Assembly: GCA_004562395.1 (NCBI GenBank)
Contig: SFQY01000002.1
Span: forward strand, 1 to 64,000
DNA: 64,000 bases
Reading direction: 5' to 3'
DNA from: a bacterium
Lineage (GTDB): Bacteria; Bacillota; Clostridia; Oscillospirales; Oscillospiraceae
Below the pieces are notes generated by a model that was not told the DNA's origin, made no database searches, and saw nothing but the letters and a program-made list of their open reading frames with translations. A program made the position numbers and the translations under genes. Of this stretch, positions 7,265 to 15,577 are shown one piece after another (the first letter of the stretch is position 1; the number at the start of each line of letters is the position of its first letter).

Positions 7265-8428
7265 ATGTTTCACATTCATTGCCTGAATAAAATCTCCCCC
7301 AAGGGCATGGCCCTTTTGACGGAGAGCTATGAAAAAACCGACGCTTTGGAAAGCACCGATGCCATTCTGGTCCGCAGCGCCGACATGCACGAGATGGCGC
7401 TGCCCCAAAACCTGCTGGCGGTGGCCCGGGCCGGCGCGGGAGTCAACAACATCCCCCTGACCAGCTGCGCCGAGGCGGGTGTCGTGGTATTCAATACCCC
7501 CGGCGCCAATGCCAATTCCGTGATGGAGCTGTCTTTGTGCGGTATGCTGCTCAGCTCCCGGGACGTGGTGGGCGGCATCAACTGGGTCCAGTCCATCAAG
7601 GGCAGCTCCGAGATCGCCCGGCTGGTGGAGAAGGGCAAGTCCCAGTTTGCCGGACATGAGATCCGGGGGAAAAATCTGGGCGTCATCGGTCTGGGCGCCG
7701 TAGGCGGCCCTCTGGCCAACGCTGCCAGAAGCCTTGGCATGAACGTCTATGGCTTCGACCCCTTCATCTCCATTGAGGCAGCCTGGCATCTGGACAGCCA
7801 CATCGCCCGGGTCAACAGCCGGGAGGAGATCTACGCCAAGTGTGACGTGATCTCCCTGCACACCCCCCTGCTGGAGGATACCCGGAAGATGATCAACGCC
7901 GAGGCCATCTCCAAGATGAAGGACGGTGTCATTATCCTGAATTTCGCCCGGGATCTGCTGGTGGACGACGACGCCATGGCCGAGGCTCTGGCCAGCGGCA
8001 AGGTGGCCCGCTATGTCACCGACTTCCCCAACGAGAAGACCGCCAACATGCCCGGCTGCATCGCCATTCCCCATCTGGGCGCTTCCACCGAGGAATCCGA
8101 GGACAACTGCGCGAAGATGGCGGTTCAGGAGCTGATGGACTATCTGGAAAACGGAAATATCAAAAATTCCGTCAACTACCCCAACTGCGACATGGGCATC
8201 TGCCGGGCGGAGGGCCGCATTACCCTGCTGCACCGGAACATCCCCAACTCCCTGGGCCGCTTCACCGCAGCCATCGCCAGCGAGAATATCAACATCGACG
8301 GCCTGATGAACAAGAGCCGTGGGGAATTCGCCTACACCATGCTGGATCTGGATCATCACCCTTCCGCCGAAGTGGTGGAGAACCTGAAGAAGATCGACGG
8401 CGTGCTGAGAGTAAGAATCATCAAGTAA
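7265..8428 (+). CDS. serA: D-3-phosphoglycerate dehydrogenase
   Basis: NAD-dependent 2-hydroxyacid dehydrogenase catalysing the first committed step of serine synthesis. NAD fold GLGAVG (142-147), substrate/catalytic Arg229 in NFARDLLVDDDA, acidic partner in DFPNEKT (253-259) and catalytic His270 in IPHLGAST. An ACT domain occupies roughly residues 314-387 and normally gives serine feedback. The motif NFARD replaces the usual N.ARG, a variant seen in short clostridial SerA-like enzymes. Start has AGAGGAAA ahead. It ends the operon and is followed by an intrinsic terminator 10 bp after the stop. Confidence 0.94.
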   Translation: MFHIHCLNKISPKGMALLTESYEKTDALESTDAILVRSADMHEMALPQNLLAVARAGAGVNNIPLTSCAEAGVVVFNTPGANANSVMELSLCGMLLSSRDVVGGINWVQSIKGSSEIARLVEKGKSQFAGHEIRGKNLGVIGLGAVGGPLANAARSLGMNVYGFDPFISIEAAWHLDSHIARVNSREEIYAKCDVISLHTPLLEDTRKMINAEAISKMKDGVIILNFARDLLVDDDAMAEALASGKVARYVTDFPNEKTANMPGCIAIPHLGASTEESEDNCAKMAVQELMDYLENGNIKNSVNYPNCDMGICRAEGRITLLHRNIPNSLGRFTAAIASENINIDGLMNKSRGEFAYTMLDLDHHPSAEVVENLKKIDGVLRVRIIK

Positions 8429-8438
8429 TGGAAAATCA

Positions 8439-8478
8439 CGAACCCTGCCCGCTTGTTCGGGCAGGGTTCGTTAAGCTT
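8439..8478 (+). terminator. Terminator of the serine operon
   Basis: Perfect 12-bp stem CGAACCCTGCCC (8439-8450) / GGGCAGGGTTCG (8459-8470), 8-nt loop, followed by TTAAGCTTTT. Confidence 0.85.
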
Positions 8479-8597
8479 TTGGGACTGTCTCACGGCTTGC
8501 CGATTTATCACAGCGAAATGCTCGTTTCCCGGCGCAGCCCAAAACCTTCCCCATCAAGGCAATGCTGTCAACTGTTAAGGATTCGATAACATGGAAA

Positions 8598-8835
8598 ATG
8601 ATCGTTTATCGTACGAATGCGCGATGGTTCTACCAGAGTGGGATGCGCACCAAAGGCTTCTCCTTGAGGAGAAGCTGTCGCGCGAAGCGAGACTGATGTG
8701 GTGTTACAGCGGTACGTTTTCGCCGAAATGTCTCGATCATCGCAACTGTGTACCGCACACCACATCCGCCCCAGGCTGCGGCCTGGGGCACCTTCTCCTC
8801 AAGGAGAAGGGTCAGCTTGATCAGAGCTTTCTTCG
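8598..8835. repeat. Dispersed foldback repeat, copy R2 (right end uncertain)
   Basis: The left end ATGATCGTTTAT (8598-8609) matches the other copies. Inside are GCTTCTCC-TTGA-GGAGAAGC (8656-8675), GCCCCAGG/CCTGGGGC (8768-8789) and CCTTCTCC-TCAA-GGAGAAGG (8791-8810); the two halves (8650-8700 and 8755-8810) are imperfect inverted copies of each other, both with an ATGTGGTG-type inner edge. The right terminal repeat is degenerate and was not located. It fills the gap between the convergent serA and aldo/keto reductase genes; no gene was seen in 8429-8871. Confidence 0.6.
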
Positions 8836-8871
8836 TATCAGACAGCGGCTATCCCATTGGGGGCAGCTTTG

Positions 8872-9879
8872 TTATTCTCCGAAATGCTCCGCGACGGTTT
8901 GGAGCATCTTCCGGATGGGCAGGTTGTAGGGGCAGCGGTCTTCGCAGGCGCCGCAGCCGATGCAGTCGGAGGCCTTCTTGTCCATGGCGGCGTAGCGGCT
9001 CCTGGCCCAATCGGCCAGACCGTAGCGCTGCAGGTAGCCGTCAAACAGGAAGGCACCGGAGATGTTGATCCCGGCGGAGCAGGGCTGGCAGTAGTTGCAG
9101 CGGCGGCAGAACTGGGAGCCCAGGGCCTTGCGGATGGCCTGCAGTCCCGCCTTTTCCTCGTTGGACAGGGGGGAGGAATCGTTCACGGCGGCGATGTTCT
9201 GCGCCAGCTCGGCGGGAGCCGCCATGCCGGGGATCACCACGGAGACATCGGGGTTGGCGCAGACGTAGCGCAGCGCCAGAGCCGCATTCTCAATGGCCCC
9301 GCCGGCCAGAGGCTTCATGCAGATAAAGCCCACATTCTTCTGAGTACAGGCACGCATCAGGGCTTCTCCCTGGTTCTCCACGATGTTGTAGGGGAACATG
9401 ACGGTTTCCACCCAGTCCATTTCCAGCGCCATGGAGAAAACCTGGGTGGAATGGGCGGTGACACCGATGTGGCCGATCTTTCCGGCGGCCTTGGCCTCCA
9501 GCAGGGCTTCCAGCGCGCCGCCGGGGGCGGTGACCTGGTTCAGCTGCTCCACTGTGGGGTTGTGGACCTGGTACAGGTCAATGTAGTCCGTGCGCAGATT
9601 GCTCAGGCTGACAGCAATATCTTTGGCCATGGCTTCCCGGGTTCGGGACATGCTCTTGGTGGCCAGAACAAAGTGTTCCCGGATCCCTTCCAGACCATAG
9701 CCCAGGTATTCCTCACTGACGGTATAGCCACGGGCGGTGTCAATGTAGTTGATCCCGGCCTCCAGCAGGGAATGCATGAGGACCCTGGTCCCCTCCGGAT
9801 CGATGCGCTGGATGGGGATCCCGCCGAAGCCCATGCGGGAGATCTTCAGACCGGTTTTGCCTAAAATACGGTATTCCAT
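8872..9879 (-). CDS. Aldo/keto reductase with C-terminal [4Fe-4S] domain
   Basis: A 335-residue protein with an AKR barrel (about 1-240) and a ferredoxin-like tail. The AKR catalytic tetrad is recognisable as Asp47, Tyr52, Lys75 and His106. The tail has CRRCNYCQPC (258-267) and CIGCGACEDRCP (306-317), enough cysteines for one or two Fe-S clusters. Such proteins occur widely in anaerobes and are annotated as predicted oxidoreductases; the substrate is unknown and the clusters suggest electron exchange with ferredoxin-type carriers. Start ATG 9879 has GGAGGAAAACC ahead; in-frame codons further upstream run into a repeat element and are not part of the gene. Confidence 0.9.
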   Translation of the reverse strand: MEYRILGKTGLKISRMGFGGIPIQRIDPEGTRVLMHSLLEAGINYIDTARGYTVSEEYLGYGLEGIREHFVLATKSMSRTREAMAKDIAVSLSNLRTDYIDLYQVHNPTVEQLNQVTAPGGALEALLEAKAAGKIGHIGVTAHSTQVFSMALEMDWVETVMFPYNIVENQGEALMRACTQKNVGFICMKPLAGGAIENAALALRYVCANPDVSVVIPGMAAPAELAQNIAAVNDSSPLSNEEKAGLQAIRKALGSQFCRRCNYCQPCSAGINISGAFLFDGYLQRYGLADWARSRYAAMDKKASDCIGCGACEDRCPYNLPIRKMLQTVAEHFGE

Positions 9880-9967
9880 GGTTTTCCTCCATATGTATAT
9901 TTTTCTGTGGTTTTCTCGGATTTCCGATGGGGAAGCCATTTCCCCGGACGATGTCCTTCCACTGGGG

Positions 9968-10174
9968 AAAGGATCGTTTATGCTTCGCTGGTTTCTGCGG
10001 CGCGGCAGCGCCCTTGCCTCACCCACGGGGGAGGTGTCAGCCAGAAGGGGCTGACGGAGGGGGTTACGTGGGTTGGAGGCACAGCTTTCCCGTCACCCCC
10101 TCAGTCAAAAATCAAAGATTTTTGCCAGCTCCCCCAGCGGGGGAGCCAAGGAGTTCTGCGATAAATGATCCTTT
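9968..10174. repeat. Dispersed foldback repeat, copy R3 (207 bp)
   Basis: Terminal inverted repeats AAAGGATCGTTTAT (9968-9981) and ATAAATGATCCTTT (10161-10174), 13 of 14 complementary. The interior contains nested foldbacks: GGGGGAGGTG...CAGCCAGAAGGGGCTG, GTCACCCCCTCAGTC, AAAAATC-AAA-GATTTTT, and AGCTCCCCC-AGC-GGGGGAGC. Very similar to copy R5 along its whole length. It lies upstream of the aldo/keto reductase and downstream of the histidine phosphatase, occupying most of the 9880-10230 gap. Confidence 0.85.
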
Positions 10175-10230
10175 TCCTATGGGACCCATATCAGGACGGT
10201 TGGCCTGAAAAGGAGGGAACTTCCCTCAAA

Positions 10231-10959
10231 CTAATCGTGGCGCTGGGACGGATTGCTGTAGGTTTCGCAGAACCGGGCGGAGAAGGAGGGGGTCCGGCCT
10301 GCCGCGTACAGGTGGGAGGTGTCCCCGAAGGAGCCCATGCGGAAGCTGGCAATGCCCTTTCTGCGTTCTTCGGTGGTCAGTGTGGTGACAGAGGCGGGAG
10401 CGGCGCAGAAGCCGTGCCACAGAGGCATGGGGGAGATTCCCAGCAGATGGCTGAGAAGCACGCACTCCACCCCAAAGTGGCAGAAAAGCACCACGGTATC
10501 CTCATTGGGGGATTCCGCCCGGTAGTACCCTTCCTCCCGGACATAGCCGTGACGGGCCAGAAGGGTGTCCAGCCCCTGGGCCACCCACTGGGCCTCTTCC
10601 CTTACGGACGCGGCCCGGAAAACGTCGCTTTCCCACCAGTGATCCCGGTCATAGAACCGCCGGTCCCGGGTCCAGTCCTGGGGCAGCCAATCCCAGCAGA
10701 TTCCCGGCGATTCCCGGTCGGGCCGCTGAATCTGGGGGGTGAATTCCCGAAGCCAGGGCAGGATCTGCGCCTCCCGGCCCAGCTTTTCCAGGGTGGGCCT
10801 GGCGGTGTCCCTGGCTCGGCCCAGGGGGGAGCAGTAAAAGGCTTTCACATCCAGAGCGCACAGACGCCGGGACAGAAGCTCCGCTTCCTCCCGGCCGGTG
10901 GGGGTCAGGGAGTCTATGGAGTAGTCCGGGTCGCCGTGGCGGATAATCAACAGTTTCAT
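10231..10959 (-). CDS. Histidine phosphatase family protein
   Basis: Member of the phosphoglycerate mutase-like / acid phosphatase superfamily. The phosphohistidine motif is at the N-terminus (LLIIRHGDPDY, His8), the arginine of SPLGRARDTA follows, and the second catalytic histidine is in VVLFCHFGVE; 242 residues. The sequence does not separate a broad phosphatase from a specific one such as a cobalamin phosphatase, and no pathway neighbours decide it. Start ATG 10959 has GGAAGGAGG ahead. It lies 37 bp after proC in the same direction, so it is probably the last gene of the proB-proA-proC transcript. Confidence 0.88.
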   Translation of the reverse strand: MKLLIIRHGDPDYSIDSLTPTGREEAELLSRRLCALDVKAFYCSPLGRARDTARPTLEKLGREAQILPWLREFTPQIQRPDRESPGICWDWLPQDWTRDRRFYDRDHWWESDVFRAASVREEAQWVAQGLDTLLARHGYVREEGYYRAESPNEDTVVLFCHFGVECVLLSHLLGISPMPLWHGFCAAPASVTTLTTEERRKGIASFRMGSFGDTSHLYAAGRTPSFSARFCETYSNPSQRHD

Positions 10960-10996
10960 AGGAACCTCCTTCCGGGCCGGAATATAAGAGACATGC

Positions 10997-11782
10997 TCAT
11001 TTTCCCAGCTCCTGGTTTTTCTGGTAAGCCGCGATGACGCAGTCCATGGCAGCGCCCCGGAAGCCGTGCTGCTCCAGGGCCCGGACGCCGGCGATGGTGC
11101 TTCCTCCGGGGGAGCAGACCGCGTCCTTCAGAGCGCCGGGGTGCTGCTTTGTGGTGAGGACCATTTCCGCCGCGCCTGTCATGGTCATGGCGGCATATTC
11201 CATGGCCTTGGCCCGGGGGATGCCGCAGGCTACCGCTCCGTCGGCCAGGGCCTCCAGGAACAGGTACATGTACGCCGGGCCGCAGCCGGACAGGGCGCTG
11301 GCGGCATCGATGAGCCGCTCCTCCAGTTCGTCCAGGACCCCGCAGAAGCGCATATCCCGGAGCCAGTCTGCCAGCACCTCGTCGGTGACCAGGCTGCTGC
11401 GGCAGTACTGGATCATTCCCTTGCCGATGGCGGTGGGGGTGTTGGGCATCATGCGGATCACGGGCAGAGCCGTACCCGCGAAGTCTTCGATCTGCCGGAT
11501 CTCCAGTCCCGCCGCCATGGTGATGAGCAGCGGCCTGCGCTCTGCCAGAAGGTCCCGCAGCGGGGCAAGGCACTGCTGCATCATATGGGGCTTCACGGCC
11601 AGAAAGATCCGGTCGCAGCTTCCGGCGATGGCGGCGCTGTCCCCGTAGCCGATGCCCAGCTCCTGGGCCAGGGCTCTGGCTTTTCCGGAGCGGTCGCAGA
11701 CCAGAATGTCCTTTGTTTCCCGGCTCAGAGCCCGGGCGACGGCGCCGCCCATGTTTCCGCAGCCGATAAATCCGTATTTCAT
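10997..11782 (-). CDS. proC: Pyrroline-5-carboxylate reductase
   Basis: NAD(P)H-dependent last step of proline synthesis from glutamate. N-terminal Rossmann motif GFIGCGNMGGA (4-14), the conserved RMMPNTP loop in the middle, and the C-terminal signature with SGCGPAYMYLFLEALADG and SPGGSTIAG that forms the substrate pocket. 261 residues is typical. It starts 4 bp after the proA stop and is followed after 37 bp by a histidine phosphatase gene. Confidence 0.96.
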   Translation of the reverse strand: MKYGFIGCGNMGGAVARALSRETKDILVCDRSGKARALAQELGIGYGDSAAIAGSCDRIFLAVKPHMMQQCLAPLRDLLAERRPLLITMAAGLEIRQIEDFAGTALPVIRMMPNTPTAIGKGMIQYCRSSLVTDEVLADWLRDMRFCGVLDELEERLIDAASALSGCGPAYMYLFLEALADGAVACGIPRAKAMEYAAMTMTGAAEMVLTTKQHPGALKDAVCSPGGSTIAGVRALEQHGFRGAAMDCVIAAYQKNQELGK

Positions 11783-11786
11783 GGTA

Positions 11787-13025
11787 TTACCTCACATTTC
11801 CGTTGCCGTGGATGATGTATTTGTAGGTGGTCAGCTCCCGCAGGCCCATGGGGCCCCGGGCGTGGAGCTTCTGGGTGGAGATGCCCATCTCGCAGCCCAG
11901 GCCAAATTCTCCTCCGTCGGTGAACCGGGTGGAGGCGTTGACGTAGACCGCCGCGCTGTCCACTCCGGAGGTGAAGGCCGCTTCCGCCTCGGGACTTTGG
12001 GTTACGATGGCCTCGCTGTGGCCGGTGGAGTGGGCGGAGATGTGGGCTACGGCTTCCTGCACGTTTTCCACGCATTTGACGGCCAGAATATAGTCCAGAA
12101 ATTCGGTGTCGAAATCCTTTTCTCCCGCGGGGATTCCGGGAATAATGGCTGCCGCCGTTTCATCCAGCCGCAGCTGCACGGGCTGGGCGCGCCCGGTGAC
12201 CAGCCGCTCATGGAGCATGGGCAGGAACAGGGGGGCGACAGCTTTGTCCACCAGCAGCACCTCCTCGGCATTGCAGACGCTGGGGCGGCTGGTCTTGGCG
12301 TTCTCCACGATGTTCAGCGCCATGTCCAGGTCGGCGGTTTTTTCCACATACACATGGCAGATCCCGGTGCCGGTGGCGATGCAGGGGACGGTGGCGGTGC
12401 GGACGCAGGCATTGATGAGGCCCGCGCCGCCTCTGGGGATCAGCAGGTCGATGTAGCCGTTGGCGGTCATCAGCGCCGTGGCGCTGGAGCGGGAGGTGTC
12501 CTGCACCAGATTCACGGCGTTTTCCGGGATGCCCTGGCTTTTCAGACCGGCGCGCAGGGCGTCCACAATGGCGCTGGCGCTGCGGAAGGCCTCCTTGCCG
12601 CCCCGCAGAACACAGACATTGCCGCTTTTCAGCGCCAGGGCCGCGGCGTCGCTGGTGACGTTGGGCCGGCTCTCGTAGATGATGGCGATGACGCCCATGG
12701 GGACGGAGACCTTCTGAATTTTCAGCCCGTCCGGGCGGGTGTGTTCCTCCAGAACCAGCCCCACCGGGTCCGGCAGTTCCGCCACCTCCCGGATCCCCTG
12801 GGCCATACCTGCGATCCGGCCGGGATTCAGGGCTAGACGGTCCAGCATCACGTCGGACACGGTGCCCCTGGCCGCTTCCAGGTCCTGGGCGTTGGCGGCG
12901 AGGATCCGCGCTTGCTGTGCCAGCAGGGCATCGGCCATGGCATTCAGGGCGGCGTTTTTCTGCGCGGAGGTCAGGCGGGCGATTTCCGGCTTCGCTGCCT
13001 TGGCAGCTTCCAGCATGGTTTTCAT
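11787..13025 (-). CDS. proA: Glutamate-5-semialdehyde dehydrogenase (gamma-glutamyl phosphate reductase)
   Basis: Reduces gamma-glutamyl phosphate to glutamate semialdehyde using NADPH. ALDH-superfamily features: [15 protein letters not shown] (113-127), catalytic Cys251 in [14 protein letters not shown], and a C-terminal [19 protein letters not shown]. 412 residues. Start ATG 13025 overlaps the proB stop as ATGA (13022-13025), implying translational coupling, and a leftward extension to 13049 is therefore rejected. proC follows after 4 bp. Confidence 0.97.
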   Translation of the reverse strand: MKTMLEAAKAAKPEIARLTSAQKNAALNAMADALLAQQARILAANAQDLEAARGTVSDVMLDRLALNPGRIAGMAQGIREVAELPDPVGLVLEEHTRPDGLKIQKVSVPMGVIAIIYESRPNVTSDAAALALKSGNVCVLRGGKEAFRSASAIVDALRAGLKSQGIPENAVNLVQDTSRSSATALMTANGYIDLLIPRGGAGLINACVRTATVPCIATGTGICHVYVEKTADLDMALNIVENAKTSRPSVCNAEEVLLVDKAVAPLFLPMLHERLVTGRAQPVQLRLDETAAAIIPGIPAGEKDFDTEFLDYILAVKCVENVQEAVAHISAHSTGHSEAIVTQSPEAEAAFTSGVDSAAVYVNASTRFTDGGEFGLGCEMGISTQKLHARGPMGLRELTTYKYIIHGNGNVR

Positions 13026-13807
13026 AGGACATCTTCCTTTCCGAAGCAACAGGCAAAGGTGGTGCCCACTTCCTTGCCGTCGAGAATATCATAAAGATTG
13101 CCGGGGGCGTTTCCGTTGGCGATGACCATATCGCAGCCGCAGCTCATACAGATCTGGGCGGCCCGGAGCTTGGTGACCATGCCGCCGGTTCCCTGGCTGG
13201 AGGAACTGGCTCCCGCCAGCTCCAGAACACTTTCGTCAATGGCGGTGATCCGGTGCAGCAGACGGGCGTCCGGATGGGTGTGGGGGTCGGCGGTATACAG
13301 GCCGTCGATGTCCGACAGAAGGATCAGAAGCTCCGCCTTCACGCTCTTTGCCACAATGGCCGCCAGGGTGTCGTTGTCGCCGATGACGATCTCATCGGTG
13401 GCTACGGTGTCGTTTTCGTTGATGATGGGCAGTGCGCCCAGCTCCAGAAGACGGCTGAGGGTATTGGTAAAGTTCTGCTGGCGCTGGTCGTTGGCGATGT
13501 CGTCTCCGGTGATCAGCAGCTGGGCTACGGTATGGTGGTACTCGCTGAACAGCTTGTCATAGATGTACATCAGCTCGCACTGGCCTACGGCGGCGGCTGC
13601 CTGCTTGGAGGGAATGTCTCTGGGCCGCTCCCGGAGTCCCAGCTTGCCGACGCCCATGCCGATGGCGCCGGAGGAGACCAGGATCAGCTCGTGCCCCGCG
13701 TTTTTGATATCACTCATGGCCCGGCAGAGGGTCTCCACCCGCCGGATGTTCAGATGCCCGGTGGGATGGGCCAGAGTGGAGGTCCCGATTTTGATAACAA
13801 TGCGCAT
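13022..13807 (-). CDS. proB: Glutamate 5-kinase (short form, no PUA domain)
   Basis: ATP-dependent phosphorylation of glutamate, the first and usually proline-inhibited step of proline synthesis. Amino acid kinase fold: [11 protein letters not shown] (4-14), [25 protein letters not shown] (substrate site) and [12 protein letters not shown]. With 261 residues it lacks the C-terminal PUA domain of the longer E. coli-type enzyme (about 367 residues), as in many Gram-positive proteins. It is the first gene of the operon, with a good promoter 35 bp upstream, and overlaps proA by 4 bp. Confidence 0.96.
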   Translation of the reverse strand: MRIVIKIGTSTLAHPTGHLNIRRVETLCRAMSDIKNAGHELILVSSGAIGMGVGKLGLRERPRDIPSKQAAAAVGQCELMYIYDKLFSEYHHTVAQLLITGDDIANDQRQQNFTNTLSRLLELGALPIINENDTVATDEIVIGDNDTLAAIVAKSVKAELLILLSDIDGLYTADPHTHPDARLLHRITAIDESVLELAGASSSSQGTGGMVTKLRAAQICMSCGCDMVIANGNAPGNLYDILDGKEVGTTFACCFGKEDVL

Positions 13808-13840
13808 GGATATGCCTCCCGATGCGTAAGGATTTGCTCC

Positions 13841-13869
13841 ATTATACTTTTTTGGCCCTGGGAAGTAAA
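13841..13869 (-). promoter_or_regulatory. Promoter of the proB-proA-proC operon
   Basis: Minus strand TTTACT (13864-13869), 17-bp spacer, TATAAT (13841-13846), about 34 bp before proB. Confidence 0.8.
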
Positions 13870-13903
13870 GAGTAAAATGGCCTTTTCCGCAAAACGCTGC
13901 CGA

Positions 13904-13938
13904 AAAAGAAGCGCCGCTCCGTTTTTTGCCGGAGCGGC
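13904..13938 (-). terminator. Terminator of the RibU-like gene
   Basis: GCCGCTCCG (13913-13921) pairs with CGGAGCGGC (13930-13938) around a TTTTTTGC loop; the minus strand continues GCTTCTTTTTC. It lies 7 bp after the stop of the transporter gene. Confidence 0.8.
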
Positions 13939-13945
13939 GGGGATA

Positions 13946-14665
13946 TCAGGAGTGAATACCGAACAGGGGCCTGGCCACCCGCTTGTACAGCAGCATGGTC
14001 AGTATGGAGACGACGGTGCCCTTCACCAGATTCAGCGGGGCAACACACAGCAGGACAAAGGTGCTGACACTGCTGACCCCGCCCCGGATGGCGGTGCCCA
14101 TGGAGATGATGACATCCAGGGGGATGCCGTAGAGCTCCGCGAATTTGGGCAGCAGGTACACGGCATTGAAGGCGCTGCCCAGGATGGTCATGGAGACGGT
14201 GCCGAGGATCAGGCCGATGATGGCGCTGTGCTTGCTCTTATGGGCGTGATACCAGATGGTGGCGGGCAGGACAAAGGAGCAGCCCACCACGAAGTTGGCC
14301 AGGTCCCCCACAAAGGCGGTGGAGGTTCCCTTCACCAGCAGCTTCAGCAGGATCTTCACACCCTCGCAGGCCACCGTGGCGCTGGGTCCCAGGTAGAAAC
14401 CGCACAGCAGCACCGGCAGCTCCGAGAAGTCCAGCTTGTAAAACTCCGGCGCCAGGAATATCAGCGGGAAATCCAGCACGTGCAGCACCGTAGCGATGGC
14501 GGCGCAGATGCCGATGATGCTTACCCGGCGGGCAGGGGAGACCTTCCGCTTTTCGGGCAGGAAATGCTCCGTGACCCGGGCCAGCAGAGCCAGACCGGCG
14601 ACCACGGCAATGCATACCGCCACAAAGGTCAGGTTGTCCGCCGCTTGCTTCCATAGAGTTGTCAT
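13946..14665 (-). CDS. ECF transporter S component, RibU-like (riboflavin uptake)
   Basis: Integral membrane substrate-binding subunit of an energy-coupling factor transporter. 239 residues with about six hydrophobic helices; the segment LDFSELPVLLCGFYLGPSAT (about 78-97) and the GDLANFVVGCSFVLP stretch resemble RibU proteins. The strongest evidence for riboflavin/FMN is the FMN riboswitch in the leader (14743-14850). The shared EcfA/EcfT ATPase and transmembrane subunits are not in the window, so it presumably uses modules encoded elsewhere. The start has GAGGTGA ahead. It is monocistronic, with a terminator 7 bp downstream. Confidence 0.88.
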   Translation of the reverse strand: MTTLWKQAADNLTFVAVCIAVVAGLALLARVTEHFLPEKRKVSPARRVSIIGICAAIATVLHVLDFPLIFLAPEFYKLDFSELPVLLCGFYLGPSATVACEGVKILLKLLVKGTSTAFVGDLANFVVGCSFVLPATIWYHAHKSKHSAIIGLILGTVSMTILGSAFNAVYLLPKFAELYGIPLDVIISMGTAIRGGVSSVSTFVLLCVAPLNLVKGTVVSILTMLLYKRVARPLFGIHS

Positions 14666-14680
14666 TTTTCTGTCACCTCA

Positions 14681-14717
14681 TGAAAAAGAATACGCCCCGG
14701 GTATAGACCCAGGGCGT
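14681..14717 (-). terminator. Riboswitch expression-platform terminator
   Basis: On the minus strand ACGCCCTGGG-TCTATA-CCCGGGGCGT (14717-14692), one mismatch, followed by ATTCTTTTTC. It sits between the FMN aptamer and the RibU-like start codon, as expected for premature termination when FMN binds. Confidence 0.85.
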
Positions 14718-14742
14718 GAAAATAAACGCAATACAATTGCGT

Positions 14743-14850
14743 ATCTTCTTCCATCCAGACTGTACTGTCGGTTTCGGAGTTGCACCGAATCTGCGCCTGA
14801 GCGCTCGCGGACTTTACCGCCGGTGGGGAATTTCGCCCCGCCCTGAAGAT
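14743..14850 (-). promoter_or_regulatory. FMN riboswitch (RFN element)
   Basis: The minus strand carries the hallmark RFN segments in order: ATCTTCAGGGCGGGGCGAAA at the 5' end, CCCCACCGGCGGTAAAGTCC, GATTCGGTGCAACTCCGAAA, CCGACAGTACAGTCTGGATG and the closing GAAGAAGAT, which pairs with the first segment as P1. This class binds FMN and in Firmicutes switches off riboflavin synthesis or uptake genes by termination or start-site masking. Here a terminator follows directly. Identification is by conserved core sequence, not by a covariance search. Confidence 0.95.
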
Positions 14851-14868
14851 ACTGTTCAGTTGCCATAC

Positions 14869-14897
14869 ACTTTAGCACGCCCCAGCGGGCTTGTCAA
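14869..14897 (-). promoter_or_regulatory. Promoter upstream of the FMN riboswitch
   Basis: Minus strand TTGACA (14892-14897), 17-bp spacer, TAAAGT (14869-14874). Transcription would begin just before the aptamer. Confidence 0.8.
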
Positions 14898-14919
14898 GAT
14901 GGCAAAGCTGTGATATGAT

Positions 14920-14973
14920 CAAATAAAAGAAATCGGGGTTCCCGGCAGGGGCTGACAACTCCCCTGATGCCGG
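14920..14973 (-). terminator. Probable terminator of the DUF4830-like gene
   Basis: Minus strand CCGGCATCAGGGG and CCCCTGCCGG form a stem with a small bulge right after the stop codon; the T-rich stretch (ATTTCTTTTATTTG) follows after about 8 nt, so it is a weaker call. Confidence 0.5.
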
Positions 14974-14975
14974 CT

Positions 14976-15506
14976 TCATTGGGTCATTCCGGCGGGGGAG
15001 GAGGTCTCCGGCAGGGCGGTGCTTTCCGTGGGAGCGGAGGCCCCGTTTTCCGGCATCCGGAACCCGCGGATCTTTCCCTTTGCGGCGGTATCCGTCACGT
15101 CGCCGCCGATGATCTGGTTTTTGTAGACCAGCAGGGTGGCGTAGACCGGTTCGGTGGCTCCGGGATAGTTGTTGATCTTATAGACGTAGCGCATGACCTT
15201 TTTTCCGGCGAATTTGCTCAGATCGTACCCCTGGCTCTTTTGCAGGGCATTGTACCGCTCAAACACCTCGCTGGTCTTGTCGGGGATTTTCACCTGGCTG
15301 GATTCCGTGGGAGAGGTGGTCACTTCCCAGCCGAAATCGGTGAGAAATTTCACCCGCTGGTCGTTGCTGGAGGCCGCGGGGGCGGAGGCCTGGGTTGGCT
15401 CCTGCCCGCCTCCCAGCAGCAGGATCAGAGCGAGGACCAGTGCGGCCACGGCAGCCAGGGCCAGCATTACTTTTTTCGGATTGACCTTAGCGGTCATAAC
15501 CATCAT
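14976..15506 (-). CDS. Membrane-anchored protein, DUF4830-like
   Basis: A 176-residue protein of unknown function. It has one N-terminal hydrophobic segment (about residues 13-32, MLALAAVAALVLALILLLGG) that should anchor it with the rest outside, a Ser/Ala/Thr-rich linker, then a compact domain with RVKFLTDFGWEV, LQKSQGYDLSKFAGKK and a run ending in NQIIGGDV. I recognise this pattern as the family recalled as DUF4830, common in Clostridia. A low-complexity Ser/Thr/Pro tail ends the protein. Either ATG at 15506 or 15503 could be used; GGAGG favours the first. It is divergent from the pseudouridine synthase gene, with 71 bp between. Confidence 0.75.
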   Translation of the reverse strand: MMVMTAKVNPKKVMLALAAVAALVLALILLLGGGQEPTQASAPAASSNDQRVKFLTDFGWEVTTSPTESSQVKIPDKTSEVFERYNALQKSQGYDLSKFAGKKVMRYVYKINNYPGATEPVYATLLVYKNQIIGGDVTDTAAKGKIRGFRMPENGASAPTESTALPETSSPAGMTQ

Positions 15507-15577
15507 AGATGATCCCTCCCGGTTGAAATAGATGCTAAAGCCTATGACCGGAGGACGGGGGATAGAACGGAGGCATT

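Noticed and set aside
8650..8815. Possible CRISPR-like repeats
   Set aside because: The repeated units are inverted rather than direct, spacing is irregular, and no cas genes occur in the window; they are hairpins of a foldback element.
9880..10026. N-terminal extension of the aldo/keto reductase
   Set aside because: The in-frame codons upstream fall in repeat R3 and give the same peptide as repeat R5; GGAGGAAAACC before 9879 marks the real start.
10231..10959. Cobalamin phosphatase (cobC) assignment for the histidine phosphatase
   Set aside because: No cobalamin genes or riboswitch nearby; the superfamily is too broad for a specific name.
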